Source of the DNA: Terriglobus albidus
GTDB taxonomy: Bacteria > Acidobacteriota > Terriglobia > Terriglobales > Acidobacteriaceae
Reading direction: 5' to 3'
Assembly: GCF_008000815.1 (NCBI RefSeq)
Contig: NZ_CP042806.1
Span: forward strand, 744,001 to 808,000
DNA length: 64,000 nt
The notes under the pieces were generated by a model, which was not told the DNA's origin, searched no databases, and saw only the letters and a program-made list of their open reading frames with translations. A program made the translations under genes and the position numbers. This document shows positions 28,283 through 36,238 of this stretch, piece after piece (positions within the stretch are counted from its first letter, which is position 1; every line of letters starts with the position of its first letter).

Positions 28283-28318
28283 GTTGAATGGTTGAATCGT
28301 TGAATAGTTGAATGGTTT
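28283..28318 (+). repeat. Perfect four-unit octamer array (GTTGAATN)
   Basis: Four consecutive units GTTGAATG, GTTGAATC, GTTGAATA and GTTGAATG in strict 8-base register, followed by a degenerate GTTTC. Only the eighth base varies. This is the cleanest array in the window and follows the RNase P RNA, not a protein gene. Confidence 0.9.
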
Positions 28319-28319
28319 C

Positions 28320-28460
28320 TGACGTCACCCTGAACCGGGTGCCCCATATCTGCGAAGCAGATGTGGGATATTTCGCGCTCCGCGCGAACCGCTTTTCGGC
28401 GGACGCTAATGGGGCCAGGGTGCCCCACCCTCACGGAGTTAGGGTGGGCACGGGAGCACC
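28320..28460. repeat. Palindromic repeat block, GGTGCCCCA type
   Basis: It contains ATCTGCGAAGCAGAT, GCGCTCCGCGC and two copies of GGTGCCCCA near 28340 and 28420 with an inverse TGGGCAC at 28444. It shares pieces with the repeats at 18171, 52320 and 60595. Confidence 0.6.
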
Positions 28461-28657
28461 ATAGATCTTCAATCACATTCCTAGTGAAACCCTGTCCAAT
28501 GAATATCCATCCCCAGGCTTCCCAGGATGATGCCTCCCACTTCATAAAGCAACGAAAAGAATCACCAGGACAGATACGACCAATCGCCATCGCATATCAC
28601 CATCGTTTCACGGCTTCCGTGGATGGCAATCCCGTCTGTCATACCCATGCATTAACG

Positions 28658-28685
28658 CTTCAACTTTTAACTTTCAACCTTTAAC
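28658..28685 (+). repeat. Four-unit heptamer array upstream of bioY
   Basis: CTTCAAC, TTTTAAC, TTTCAAC and CTTTAAC lie in exact 7-base register. It is the CAAC-reading side of a spacer whose other side carries an octamer array, an exception to the usual like-with-like pairing. Confidence 0.8.
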
Positions 28686-28687
28686 TC

Positions 28688-28715
28688 CCAGCAGGGGGAG
28701 CTTTTCCCCTGCTGG
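28688..28715 (+). promoter_or_regulatory. Hairpin in the bioY leader
   Basis: CCAGCAGGGG and CCCCTGCTGG form a 10-bp stem with loop GAGCTTTT, 22 bases before the bioY start, followed by AAAAAGAGAGA. It could be an operator (the arms form a palindrome) or a leader hairpin affecting translation. Confidence 0.4.
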
Positions 28716-28737
28716 AAAAAGAGAGACAATCATCCCC

Positions 28738-29307
28738 ATGGAACTTCGCGCTCGTCTCTCTCCGTTCGTAGATGCCGGAACCAACACGCTGACCCGCTCT
28801 GTGGTGAAGGTCGCTCTGGGAACACTCTTCCTGGCGGCTTCGTCGTGGCTGGCTGTGCCCATGTTCCCGGTGCCGATCACCATGCAGACCTATGCGGTGC
28901 TGGTGGTGGGAGCTCTCTTCGGCGCGCGCCTGGGAACCATTACCGTGTTGGCGTGGCTGGCGGAAGCGGTCATCGGTCTGCCGGTGCTGGCGCATGGCTC
29001 GGCCGGTGTTGCCCTGTTCATGGGACCGACCGCCGGTTACCTGGCAAGCTTCCCGGTAACGGCCGCCTTTATCGGCTGGCTCACCGACCGTAAGTGGATC
29101 AATGGCGTTGCCGCCAATCTGGGCGCAATGCTGGCAGGCAATGTCATCAACCTGGGTATGGGAGCTGCATGGCTGGCGACCCTGATCGGCTGGAACAAGG
29201 CCATCGCCGCGGGCGTGATGCCCTTCGTGATCGGCGCTCTGGTAAAGGCCGGCCTGGCGACGGCAACTGTGATGGCGGCGCGGCGTACCTTCAAGCCCGC
29301 GGCCTAA
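28738..29307 (+). CDS. bioY: BioY, biotin transporter substrate-binding membrane protein
   Basis: A 189-residue protein with six hydrophobic segments. The family signatures LAVPMFPVPITMQTYAVLVVGALFGARLGT (in pieces), GPTAGYLASFPVTAAFIGWL and ALVKAGLATA are clear, as in the S-component of the biotin ECF transporter. BioY can take up biotin alone or with the EcfA/EcfA'/EcfT module, which is not in this window. The ATG follows AGAGAGA at about ten bases. A DUF1284 gene follows 12 bases later. Confidence 0.93.
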   Translation: MELRARLSPFVDAGTNTLTRSVVKVALGTLFLAASSWLAVPMFPVPITMQTYAVLVVGALFGARLGTITVLAWLAEAVIGLPVLAHGSAGVALFMGPTAGYLASFPVTAAFIGWLTDRKWINGVAANLGAMLAGNVINLGMGAAWLATLIGWNKAIAAGVMPFVIGALVKAGLATATVMAARRTFKPAA

Positions 29308-29319
29308 AGGCGGAACCTC

Positions 29320-29739
29320 ATGATTCGTCTGCGTCCGCATCATCTGTTGTGCATGCTGACGTATAAGGGCGAGGGCTACTCGCCGGAGTTTATTGCGAAC
29401 TTCGACCGGCTTACCCGGCAGCTTGCTGCCAGTGGTGAGCCGGTCGAAATCGTCTCCGGCCCGGATGACATCTGCGCCCCTCTGATCGCCGGCGGCGACT
29501 GCCACTGCTTCAACGAAAGTGTGCTGGAACGCGACCAGAAAGCCGCACAGCAGCTCTCTCGCTTGCTGGGAGAGCCCGTAGTTCCGGGAGCCATCCTGGA
29601 GCTGACCGGCACCCGTCTGGCCATGCTACGTACTGCCTTCCGCAACGGAGACATTCGCGCAGCCTGCGAGGAATGCCCCTGGAAGCAGCTCTGTGATGGG
29701 ATTGCCGGCAGTGGCTTCAAGGGAGTGAAGCTGGCCTGA
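29320..29739 (+). CDS. DUF1284 Cys-rich protein
   Basis: A 139-residue protein with the DUF1284 start RLRPHHLLCMLTYKGEGYSPEF and a set of cysteines suited to binding a metal or cluster (C11, then CAPL, CHCF and a C-terminal ACEECPWKQLC). The family is often annotated as possibly iron-sulfur-binding, with no proven function. It follows bioY by 12 bases, so the two are likely co-transcribed. The link with biotin, whose synthase is a cluster enzyme, is only suggestive. Confidence 0.85.
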   Translation: MIRLRPHHLLCMLTYKGEGYSPEFIANFDRLTRQLAASGEPVEIVSGPDDICAPLIAGGDCHCFNESVLERDQKAAQQLSRLLGEPVVPGAILELTGTRLAMLRTAFRNGDIRAACEECPWKQLCDGIAGSGFKGVKLA

Positions 29740-29742
29740 GGC

Positions 29743-29903
29743 GTTGAAAGTTGCAAGTTGAAAGTTGAAGCCGTGCTGTATTGGCGGTCTATGAATCCTC
29801 GCCACACCACCTGAACTCTTCTTCCGCGCTTTTTGTGGAGTGGCTATGCCCCCTAAGAAACCCATGCGGTACGTTTTCAACCCTTCAACTTGCAACTTTC
29901 AAC
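29743..29903. repeat. Inverted pair of heptamer arrays around the padR leader
   Basis: The left array (29743-29770) reads GTTGAAA, GTTGCAA, GTTGAAA, GTTGAAG. The right array (29883-29903) reads CTTCAAC, TTGCAAC, TTTCAAC and then merges into TTAAAAT. The right is nearly the exact inverse of the left, so they could pair to a stem of about 21 bases. They start four bases after the DUF1284 stop and end ten bases before the padR promoter. Confidence 0.82.
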
Positions 29904-29912
29904 TTAAAATAC

Positions 29913-29945
29913 TTGACACCATACACTGTATGTTGCACAGTATGT
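29913..29945 (+). promoter_or_regulatory. padR promoter with overlapping palindromes
   Basis: TTGACA at 29913 is a perfect -35. The expected -10 region (29936-29943) reads CACAGTAT and is weak. Overlapping it are CATACA-C-TGTATG (perfect inverted repeat, 29920-29932) and CACA-GTA-TGTG (29936-29946), which suits an operator for the PadR protein encoded next. Confidence 0.55.
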
Positions 29946-29957
29946 GTTGTACAGGAT

Positions 29958-30344
29958 ATGAACACTATTCTCCCCACTTCCGAGGTTGCCGAAAGCCTGA
30001 CGCTGGAGCTGCGCCGCGGCTCTCTGGTCTTGGCCGTCCTGGCAGCGCTGCAACAGGAGCACTACGGCTACACCCTGCGCAAGGCACTGGCAGAGCGCGG
30101 GTTGGAGATGGAAGAGAGCACGCTGTATCCGCTGTTGCGGCGGCTGGAGACCCAGGGTTTGCTCACCAGCGAGTGGCGCGAGGAAGATAAACGCCGCAAG
30201 CGGTTCTATCGCCTGTCGGCCACTGGAGTCACCGTTTTCGAAAAGCTGCTGGCCGAGTACGCCGGGCTGACCTCTGCCCTGGAACGGATTCTTAATTCGT
30301 CCGCACGGATTCTTGCTTCATCTGCTGTTGTCACCAAGGAGTGA
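29958..30344 (+). CDS. PadR-family transcriptional regulator
   Basis: A 128-residue regulator with the PadR winged helix: LRRGSLVLAVLAALQQEHYGYTLRKAL, then EMEESTLYPLLRRLETQGLLTSEW and KRRKRFYRLSATGVTVFEKLL, followed by a dimer helix. The ATG at 29958 follows the promoter closely (a longer frame upstream lies in repeats). Its stop codon overlaps the ribosome site of the HAAS-like membrane protein gene, so they form an operon; PadR proteins usually repress their own operon in response to stress at the envelope or to small molecules. Confidence 0.9.
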   Translation: MNTILPTSEVAESLTLELRRGSLVLAVLAALQQEHYGYTLRKALAERGLEMEESTLYPLLRRLETQGLLTSEWREEDKRRKRFYRLSATGVTVFEKLLAEYAGLTSALERILNSSARILASSAVVTKE

Positions 30345-30349
30345 CTGCC

Positions 30350-31393
30350 ATGAACCAGCCCGACACCGAACCGATCTATCCGCCCACCACCTTTGCTCTG
30401 CTGATGCCGTACCTCGCCGCCGTCGGCAAGCACCTCCCCACCCACCGCAAGAACGACATCCTGGCCGAGCTGGGTGCGAATCTGCTGGATGCCATGGAAG
30501 ACCGTGAGGAAGAGCTTGGGCATCCGCTGACGTTGGAGGATCAGGCGGCAATCTTGCGTGCGCATGGACACCCGTTTGAGGTGGCGATGCGATATCAGCC
30601 ACAGCGAGCTCTGATCGGTCCTCTCTTCGGTGTCTACTGGTATACCCTCAAGCGCGCAACGCCGCTGGTGGTGCTGGTCTTTGCGATCACGCAGACAGTG
30701 CTGCCTGCCATCGCTCCGGACGGGGAAAGTTTTGCGCATCGGCTGCTGGGGTTGCCGAGCGTTCTGTTTACCTTCTGGGCGGTGACGACGGCCGTCTTCG
30801 CATTTCTGGATTACGGCGTGACCCGCTACGGAGGAGCCCGGCGGTTAACCTCGCAGTGGGATCCTATGAAGTTGGCGGCACAGAAGCCGCGGCCGGTCCT
30901 GCACGGCATTGCGCCAAAGCATCCCGTGATCGACCTCATCGTCGATGCCTTCACTCTCGCCTGGCTGGTGGCGGTGCCACGGTTCCCGGCGCTTCTCTTC
31001 TTCGGGCCCGCCGCGCATCTCTTTCATATGGAGGCGGCGCCGGTCTGGCACCGTATGTTCGCTCCCATCATCGCCCTTCTGCTGGCGAGGCTGGTGCTGA
31101 AGGCGATTGCCCTCGACAGCCGGCATTCGGCGCGGCGGACCGGGCTGCTCTACGTGGCGGCGGACCTGTGCGCAGTGGTGGCCCTTTTGCTGTTGGTGCT
31201 TCCGGGAGAGGCGCTTTTCACCATGACGGCCGGAATTCCAGCGAAGGCGGAGACGGGAATTCAGTTCGGAATCATGATGGGGCTGAGAGTAGCGTTAGTC
31301 GCAGCTTCGCTGGCCGCGGCGTGGAAGCTGTGGCAGACCATGCGGCTGAGTGGTCCGGCAGATGGAGCGCCGACCGCTGTGATGATGTTGTAA
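30350..31393 (+). CDS. HAAS-like signalling membrane protein downstream of PadR
   Basis: A 347-residue protein. The N-terminal 80 residues are helical and charged (LMPYLAAVGKHLPTHRKNDILAELGANLLDAMEDREEELG, in pieces) like the HAAS domain found after PadR regulators. Six or so membrane segments follow between residues 105 and 335. AAGGAG lies nine bases before the ATG at 30350, and overlaps the padR stop; an in-frame GTG at 30341 would be too close to the site. The role is unknown; it is likely the membrane partner or target of the PadR switch. Confidence 0.7.
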   Translation: MNQPDTEPIYPPTTFALLMPYLAAVGKHLPTHRKNDILAELGANLLDAMEDREEELGHPLTLEDQAAILRAHGHPFEVAMRYQPQRALIGPLFGVYWYTLKRATPLVVLVFAITQTVLPAIAPDGESFAHRLLGLPSVLFTFWAVTTAVFAFLDYGVTRYGGARRLTSQWDPMKLAAQKPRPVLHGIAPKHPVIDLIVDAFTLAWLVAVPRFPALLFFGPAAHLFHMEAAPVWHRMFAPIIALLLARLVLKAIALDSRHSARRTGLLYVAADLCAVVALLLLVLPGEALFTMTAGIPAKAETGIQFGIMMGLRVALVAASLAAAWKLWQTMRLSGPADGAPTAVMML

Positions 31394-31396
31394 CCG

Positions 31397-31969
31397 CTAT
31401 GCAGCAGCGCGTCCTAGGGCTTCCGCCTTCTGAATCCAGCGTCCCCGGCCCTGTTCGCTAACGCCCGCTACGTTGCCGAAAACAGTTGCCTTCACAGGCC
31501 CCGCACCCACGAGCGCAAGAATGTTGCGCTTCAGCAGCTTGAGGACATGTGCGCCAAACCACCAGCGGAAGACGAAGCCCGGCATGCCCATGGTGATGAT
31601 GATGCGGGCATGTTTGCCTTTGAGCAGCTTTGGAAAACGGCCCTTTCGTGAGGGTTCCACCAGATCCGGCTGGAAAACACGTTCCAAAAACCCCTTCATC
31701 AGTGCGGGCATGTCGCCAAGCCACAGGGGAAAGAGGAAGACGATGCGGGTCGCCTTCAGCATGGCGTCGTGCACCGGCGCCAGGTCAGGCTCGAGCGGTT
31801 GAACTGTTTCGAAGCCGTTGTGCAGGATGGGATCGAATGAGATCCGGCTCAGCACAAAGAGCTCAACCTCATGCCCCGCAGACCTCGCACCCTTGGCATA
31901 GGCCTGCGCCAACGCCTCGCAAAGCGTATTTTGGCGGGGATGACCGACGACGATGACAATGCGTTCCAT
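31397..31969 (-). CDS. NAD(P)H-dependent flavodoxin-fold oxidoreductase
   Basis: A 190-residue protein with a flavodoxin-like fold: IVIVVGHPRQNTLCEALAQAY binds FMN phosphate, FLFPLWLGDMPALMKGFLERVF is the quinone-reductase signature, and ITMGMPGFVFRWWFGAH precedes the last strand. It resembles KefF/MdaB-type NAD(P)H:quinone reductases. The ATG at 31969 is chosen; further codons upstream belong to the leader of the divergent EutB gene. It is convergent with the HAAS-like gene, with only three bases between stops. Confidence 0.85.
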   Translation of the reverse strand: MERIVIVVGHPRQNTLCEALAQAYAKGARSAGHEVELFVLSRISFDPILHNGFETVQPLEPDLAPVHDAMLKATRIVFLFPLWLGDMPALMKGFLERVFQPDLVEPSRKGRFPKLLKGKHARIIITMGMPGFVFRWWFGAHVLKLLKRNILALVGAGPVKATVFGNVAGVSEQGRGRWIQKAEALGRAAA

Positions 31970-32056
31970 AGCCGTCAGTCTGCTGGTGGCGAGTCGCTCC
32001 CGGCGGTGATACTCGTCACGCATGCGACACGGGGGATTGCTACACTCGGGGCAACC

Positions 32057-33415
32057 GTGCAACTGCAACACACCATCGGCGGTATGACCTACAGCTTTCG
32101 CGATCTGAAAGATCTGCTGGCGAAGGCGACACCCCTGCGCTCCGGTGATGAACTTGCCGGAGTCGCGGCAAGCTCGACCGTGGAACGGGCCGCCGCGCAG
32201 ATGGCGTTGGCTGATCTTCCACTGCGCATCTTCCTGGAAGAGACCCTCGTCCCTTACGAAGACGACGAGGTAACGCGGCTGATCGCCGACAGCCACGATC
32301 CTGTGGCCTTTGCTCCGGTCGGCAGCCTCACCATCGGTGGCTTCCGCGACTGGCTGTTGTCAGACGAAGCGACCGGCGGTCTCCTGGCGGGACTGGCCGC
32401 AGGCCTCACGCCGGAGATGGTGGCCGCTGTCAGCAAGCTGATGCGGGTGCAGGACCTGGTTGCGGCAGCACGCAAGATCCAGGTGGTCTCGCGCTTCCGG
32501 ACGACGATTGGACTGGCAGGGAGACTCTCGACACGGCTTCAGCCAAACCATCCAACGGATGATGTCGTCGGCATCGCGGCATCCATGCTCGATGGTCTGC
32601 TGCTTGGCTCCGGCGATGCCGTCATCGGCATCAACCCAGCCACCGACAACGTGGAGACGACCGCGACCCTGCTTCGGCTCATCGATGCGGTGCGGGAGCG
32701 GTATGCCATTCCCACGCAGAGCTGTGTCCTGGCGCACGTGACCACGCAGATGGCGGCTATCGAGCGTGGCGCTCCACTGGACCTTGTCTTTCAGTCGATT
32801 GCAGGCACAGAGAAGGCAAATGTGTCCTTCGGTATCACGCTGGCAATGCTGGATGAGGCGCAAGCGATGGTACGGGAGCTCGGACGCGGCGGCGAGAACC
32901 TGATGTACTTCGAGACCGGGCAGGGATCAGCACTCTCAGCCGAGGCGCATCACGGCATGGACCAGCAAACCTGTGAGGCGCGCGCTTATGCTGTGGCACG
33001 CCGCTATAAACCTCTGCTGGTGAATACGGTCGTCGGCTTCATCGGGCCTGAGTATCTGTATGACGGCAAGCAGATTTTGCGCGCGGGCCTGGAAGATCAC
33101 TTCTGCGGTAAGCTGCTGGGGCTGCCGATGGGGTGCGATGTCTGCTACACCAATCACGCCGAGGCCGACCAGGACGATATGGACACCCTGCTGACCATGC
33201 TGGGAGCAGCAGGAGTGAACTACATCATGGGCGTTCCCGGGGCGGACGATGTGATGCTGCAGTACCAGAGCACGTCGTTCCATGACGCTCTCTATCTGCG
33301 CCAGGTGCTTGGCCTGAAGCCCGCACCGGAGTTCGAAGCGTGGCTTGCGGGGGAGCATGCGGCAAGGCTGACAGAGGCGAGTCCGCTACATCTCACCGCC
33401 GGAGCCGGCACATGA
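32057..33415 (+). CDS. eutB: Ethanolamine ammonia-lyase large subunit
   Basis: A 452-residue subunit of the adenosylcobalamin-dependent lyase that splits ethanolamine to acetaldehyde and ammonia. Near-complete agreement with EutB blocks: LRSGDELAGVAASSTVERAAAQ, DDEVTRLI, FRTTIGLAG, RLQPNHPTDDV, GDAVIGINPATDN, TQSCVLAHVTTQ, YFETGQGSALSAEAHHGMDQ, NTVVGFIGPEYLYDGKQI, GCDVCYTNHAEADQDDM. Active-site Glu in FETGQGS is present. The GTG at 32057 gives 452 residues, close to the usual length, and lines up with known N-termini; the frame is open further upstream. EutC follows with an ATGA overlap. Confidence 0.95.
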   Translation: MQLQHTIGGMTYSFRDLKDLLAKATPLRSGDELAGVAASSTVERAAAQMALADLPLRIFLEETLVPYEDDEVTRLIADSHDPVAFAPVGSLTIGGFRDWLLSDEATGGLLAGLAAGLTPEMVAAVSKLMRVQDLVAAARKIQVVSRFRTTIGLAGRLSTRLQPNHPTDDVVGIAASMLDGLLLGSGDAVIGINPATDNVETTATLLRLIDAVRERYAIPTQSCVLAHVTTQMAAIERGAPLDLVFQSIAGTEKANVSFGITLAMLDEAQAMVRELGRGGENLMYFETGQGSALSAEAHHGMDQQTCEARAYAVARRYKPLLVNTVVGFIGPEYLYDGKQILRAGLEDHFCGKLLGLPMGCDVCYTNHAEADQDDMDTLLTMLGAAGVNYIMGVPGADDVMLQYQSTSFHDALYLRQVLGLKPAPEFEAWLAGEHAARLTEASPLHLTAGAGT

Positions 33416-34143
33416 CGCGAGCACTCAGCACGCTACGCCGCTACACGCCCGCGCGAGTAGCGCTACCCTCTACCGGTGTGAGCCTCGCAACCAGCGAGGT
33501 GCTCGCCTTCCAGTTGGCGCACGCACAGGCGCGGGATGCCGTTCACGTTCCGCTGCATCTGCCGAGTCTCGCACTGCGCCTGCAACAGGAAGCAGGTGTC
33601 TCGCAGGTGTTGCAACTGACGACGGCTGCGCACGACCGCGCACACTATCTGCGCAATCCAGGGTTGGGACGACGGCTCAGCGATGCTTCGCGCACCCAGC
33701 TCGTACACGGATCGTATGACCTGGCGATTATCGTTGCGGATGGCCTGTCGGCGCTGGCAGTAGAACGGCATGCGGTTGAGACACTGGCGGCACTGCTCCC
33801 CAAGCTCGCTGAATGGAGCCTGGCGCCGATCGTCCTGCTGACCCAGGCTCGCGTTGCGGTAGCGGATGAGGTCGGCGAGTCTCTGGGAGCGAAGTGCTCA
33901 CTGGTGCTGATCGGCGAGCGGCCAGGGCTGTCGTCGGCAGATTCGCTGGGAGCGTACCTGACCTGGGATCCATGTGTCGGCAAGACCGACGCAGACCGCA
34001 ACTGCATCTCGAATATCCGCTACGGCGGTCTGGAGCCAAAGGCGGCCGCGGCAAAGATCCTGTGGTATCTGCAGGAGGCAAAGCGGTTGGGCTTGAGCGG
34101 AACGGGGCTCAAGGAGAGGCAGTTGCTGGTTGCTGGTTCCTAG
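33412..34143 (+). CDS. eutC: Ethanolamine ammonia-lyase small subunit
   Basis: A 243-residue partner of EutB that supplies part of the cobalamin site. Family blocks: RRYTPARVALPSTGVSLATSEVLAFQLAHAQARDAVH (pieces), IVVADGLSA-like IIVADGLSALA, GERPGLSSADSLGAYLTWDPCVGKTDADRNCISNIRYGGL. It begins at an ATG overlapping the EutB stop. No microcompartment shell, EutA reactivase or transporter gene is beside them. The C-terminal RQLLVAGS and the TAG stop are encoded by GTTGCTG repeat units, so the natural C-terminus has probably been replaced. Confidence 0.94.
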   Translation: MTRALSTLRRYTPARVALPSTGVSLATSEVLAFQLAHAQARDAVHVPLHLPSLALRLQQEAGVSQVLQLTTAAHDRAHYLRNPGLGRRLSDASRTQLVHGSYDLAIIVADGLSALAVERHAVETLAALLPKLAEWSLAPIVLLTQARVAVADEVGESLGAKCSLVLIGERPGLSSADSLGAYLTWDPCVGKTDADRNCISNIRYGGLEPKAAAAKILWYLQEAKRLGLSGTGLKERQLLVAGS

Positions 34144-34390
34144 TTGCTGGTTTGTACCGCCGCGAACATTTTCACTGTAAGACACATCTTCGTTGCACCA
34201 ACTTTTGTCATTCCGTAGCGCAGCGGAGGAATCTGCTTCTCTACCGTTGACCTCCAGGCAGGAAATGGTGAAAAAGCAGATCCCTACGGGATGACAAACA
34301 AAAAGGATGTACCGCACGACATTTCAAGTAGCCTCCGCGCTTCACCAACCAGCAACCAGAAACTAGCAACCAGCAACCAGCAACTAGAAT
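34122..34390. repeat. Heptamer arrays around a REP pair, eutC-hemB spacer
   Basis: The left array (34122-34149) has GTTGCTG, GTTGCTG, GTTCCTA, GTTGCTG in exact 7-base register and contains the eutC stop. The right array (34343-34390) has about six inverse units (CAGCAAC, CAGAAAC, TAGCAAC). Between them lies a REP-like inverted pair (34207-34240 and 34272-34295; GTCATTCCGTAGCG facing CTACGGGATGAC). Confidence 0.85.
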
Positions 34391-34396
34391 CAAGAC

Positions 34397-35389
34397 ATGG
34401 AGTTTCCTATCACCCGAATGCGCCGTCTTCGCCGTACCGCGGCGATGCGCTCGCTGGTCCGTGAGACCCATCTCCGTCCCGGCATGCTGTTGTATCCGCT
34501 CTTCATCTGTCCAGGAGAAAGTGTACGGAAGCCCATCTCTTCCATGCCCGATGTCTTCAACCTCTCCATCGATGAGGCATTGAAAGAAGCGCACGAGTGC
34601 GCCAAGCTTGGCATCGGCGGCCTGTTGCTCTTCGGCCTGCCGGAGAGCAAGGATGAAGCCGGCACAGGCGGTTACGCCGACGACGGCATCGTGCAGCGGG
34701 CGATCCGTGCCATCAAGGCAGATCGTGCGCTCGATGGGCTGCTGGTGATCTCCGATGTCTGCATGTGCGAGTACACCTCGCACGGACACTGCGGCATCAT
34801 CGCCCGTGAGGGTGACCACTATCACGTCGACAATGATGCGACGCTCGAGCTGCTGGCAAAGACCGCGGTTTCGCATGCAAAGGCTGGCGCGGATATCGTT
34901 GCGCCGTCCGACATGATGGACGGCCGCGTCGAAGCGATTCGCGAAGAACTGGATATCGAAGGCTTCACCGAGGTGCCGATCCTCAGCTATGCGGCCAAGT
35001 TCGCCTCGGCGTTCTATGGACCCTTCCGCGAGGCCGCGGATTCAGCGCCGCAGTTTGGCGATCGCCGGACCTACCAGATGGATGCGGCGAATCCGCGCGA
35101 AGCCATGCGCGAGATCGAGCTGGACCTAATGGAAGGCGCGGACATGATCCTGATGAAGCCCGCCGGCGCTTACCTGGACATCATCCTCGCCGCCCGCGAG
35201 CGCTTCGAGGTACCGATCGGCGCCTACCAGGTCTCAGGCGAATACTCCATGCTCTGCGCAGCCTTCGAAAAGGGCTGGCTGGAACGCGAGCGGACCATCC
35301 TCGAGAGCCTGCTGGCGATCCACCGCTCCGGCGCCGACTTTATCTTTACGTACTTCGCGAAGGAAGCAGCGAGGCTGCTTCGCAGCTAG
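34397..35389 (+). CDS. hemB: Delta-aminolevulinic acid dehydratase (porphobilinogen synthase)
   Basis: A 330-residue enzyme of tetrapyrrole synthesis that condenses two 5-aminolevulinates. It has the zinc-cysteine type metal site [14 protein letters not shown], the first Schiff-base lysine in [16 protein letters not shown] and the second in [13 protein letters not shown], and [10 protein letters not shown]. Its tetrapyrrole product feeds haem and, further on, cobalamin used by EutBC next door, a link of context only. The ATG lies seven bases after the heptamer array. The TAG stop is inside the next array unit (GCTAGTT). Confidence 0.97.
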   Translation: MEFPITRMRRLRRTAAMRSLVRETHLRPGMLLYPLFICPGESVRKPISSMPDVFNLSIDEALKEAHECAKLGIGGLLLFGLPESKDEAGTGGYADDGIVQRAIRAIKADRALDGLLVISDVCMCEYTSHGHCGIIAREGDHYHVDNDATLELLAKTAVSHAKAGADIVAPSDMMDGRVEAIREELDIEGFTEVPILSYAAKFASAFYGPFREAADSAPQFGDRRTYQMDAANPREAMREIELDLMEGADMILMKPAGAYLDIILAARERFEVPIGAYQVSGEYSMLCAAFEKGWLERERTILESLLAIHRSGADFIFTYFAKEAARLLRS

Positions 35390-35412
35390 TTCCTGGTTGC
35401 TAGTTGCTTGCG
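35386..35412 (+). repeat. Heptamer array at hemB stop
   Basis: GCTAGTT, CCTGGTT, GCTAGTT and GCTTGC in 7-base register; the TAG of hemB (35387-35389) is in the first unit. A degenerate inverse (GGCAACTAGTCAG) sits at 35552-35564 on the other side of the spacer. Confidence 0.75.
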
Positions 35413-35446
35413 TGGTGAGCTCGAAGCTAGCTACCCACTGGATTGG

Positions 35447-35541
35447 GTCATCCTGAGCGTATGCGAAGGACCTGCTTTTAGTTGAGCCACTGATCTTGGT
35501 GCCGACTAAGAAAGCAGGTCCTTCACTTCGTTCAGGATGAC
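35447..35541. repeat. REP-like inverted pair, complete
   Basis: The two halves (35447-35480, GTCATCCTGAGCGTATGCGA..; and 35509-35541, its inverse) agree at most of about 31 positions and face each other across 28 bases. This is the only intact pair of the GTCATCCTGAGC family here and would fold into a long hairpin between the convergent hemB and zinc-ribbon genes. Confidence 0.85.
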
Positions 35542-35565
35542 AATGCAAAAAGCTCCGGCAACTAG

Positions 35566-36111
35566 TCAGTCGATCGCAATAGCGTCATACTCCACACCCG
35601 AGGCGGACGGCGCCAGCACCCAAAGGGTATAGATCCCCAGAGCCGTACCGAACGGAAACTTCAGCAGCGCCAACACGCCAAAGACAATGGCAAGCACGCG
35701 CGCCCAGGGCTTGCGCTGCAGCAGACTCCAGCAGACCAGTGCGGCCGCTCCGGCCATCACCAGGGTGGTGGCGAAGATGAACGGCATCATGGCGTGAAAG
35801 AAGGGCATCTGTCCCGGCATGTTCCAGCGGAAAAAGTGCGAGCGCATCATAACGTTGGCAAAAGCCAGACCGAGAAAGACGCTGACGATGCGATAGGCAG
35901 CAAAGACACCCCACAACACACCAAGGGTTTGCAGGTGCCGCGGCACACGCGGAATGTAAGGCACGCCATAAGCCATCGGAACTCCGGCGGGCGCAGGTTG
36001 AGGCGCAGCGCCTGGCTGAGGGGTGGCTTGTGCAGCGGGTTGAGGAGCTCCACAGCGGGAGCAGAAGCCGCCGGCAGCGGCGGTAGGAGAACCACAGGTA
36101 GCGCAGGTCAT
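35566..36111 (-). CDS. Zinc-ribbon membrane protein of unknown function
   Basis: A 181-residue protein. The N-terminus MTCATCGSPTAAAGGFCSRCGAP is a four-Cys zinc ribbon, followed by a Pro/Ala/Gln linker and three hydrophobic segments (about residues 60-85, 105-130, 135-165). Many bacterial proteins of this plan are membrane-associated with no known role. The start is the ATG at the ribbon. It is divergent from the VWA gene. Confidence 0.75.
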   Translation of the reverse strand: MTCATCGSPTAAAGGFCSRCGAPQPAAQATPQPGAAPQPAPAGVPMAYGVPYIPRVPRHLQTLGVLWGVFAAYRIVSVFLGLAFANVMMRSHFFRWNMPGQMPFFHAMMPFIFATTLVMAGAAALVCWSLLQRKPWARVLAIVFGVLALLKFPFGTALGIYTLWVLAPSASGVEYDAIAID

Positions 36112-36238
36112 TGTTCGCGCCTCCTTTTGAACCAGTCAGAGATACGCAGCGAAGAGACGACGAGTTCCGTTGCGGGGAATTCTACGCCTCCGTGGCGGCT
36201 ACGATACTTTGCTCACGGTGCGCGGGCAGGTGCGTTTC

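Larger units (their letters stand above)
28233..28737. other. Non-coding repeat-rich spacer between rnpB and bioY
   Basis: This 505-base spacer has no gene. In order it holds a long GC hairpin (28240-28267), a perfect octamer array (28283-28314), a palindromic repeat block (28320-28460), about 190 bases without recognisable signal, a heptamer array (28658-28685) and a 10-bp hairpin just before bioY (28688-28715). Confidence 0.6.

Noticed and set aside
28276-28590. 104-residue reading frame in the rnpB-bioY spacer
   Set aside because: It is made entirely of octamer and palindromic repeats, giving low-complexity peptide such as NHSTIQRFNHST.
32000-32056. Possible cobalamin riboswitch before eutB
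   Set aside because: Only 87 bases separate the divergent genes and no B12-box-like sequence (GCCACTG) is present.
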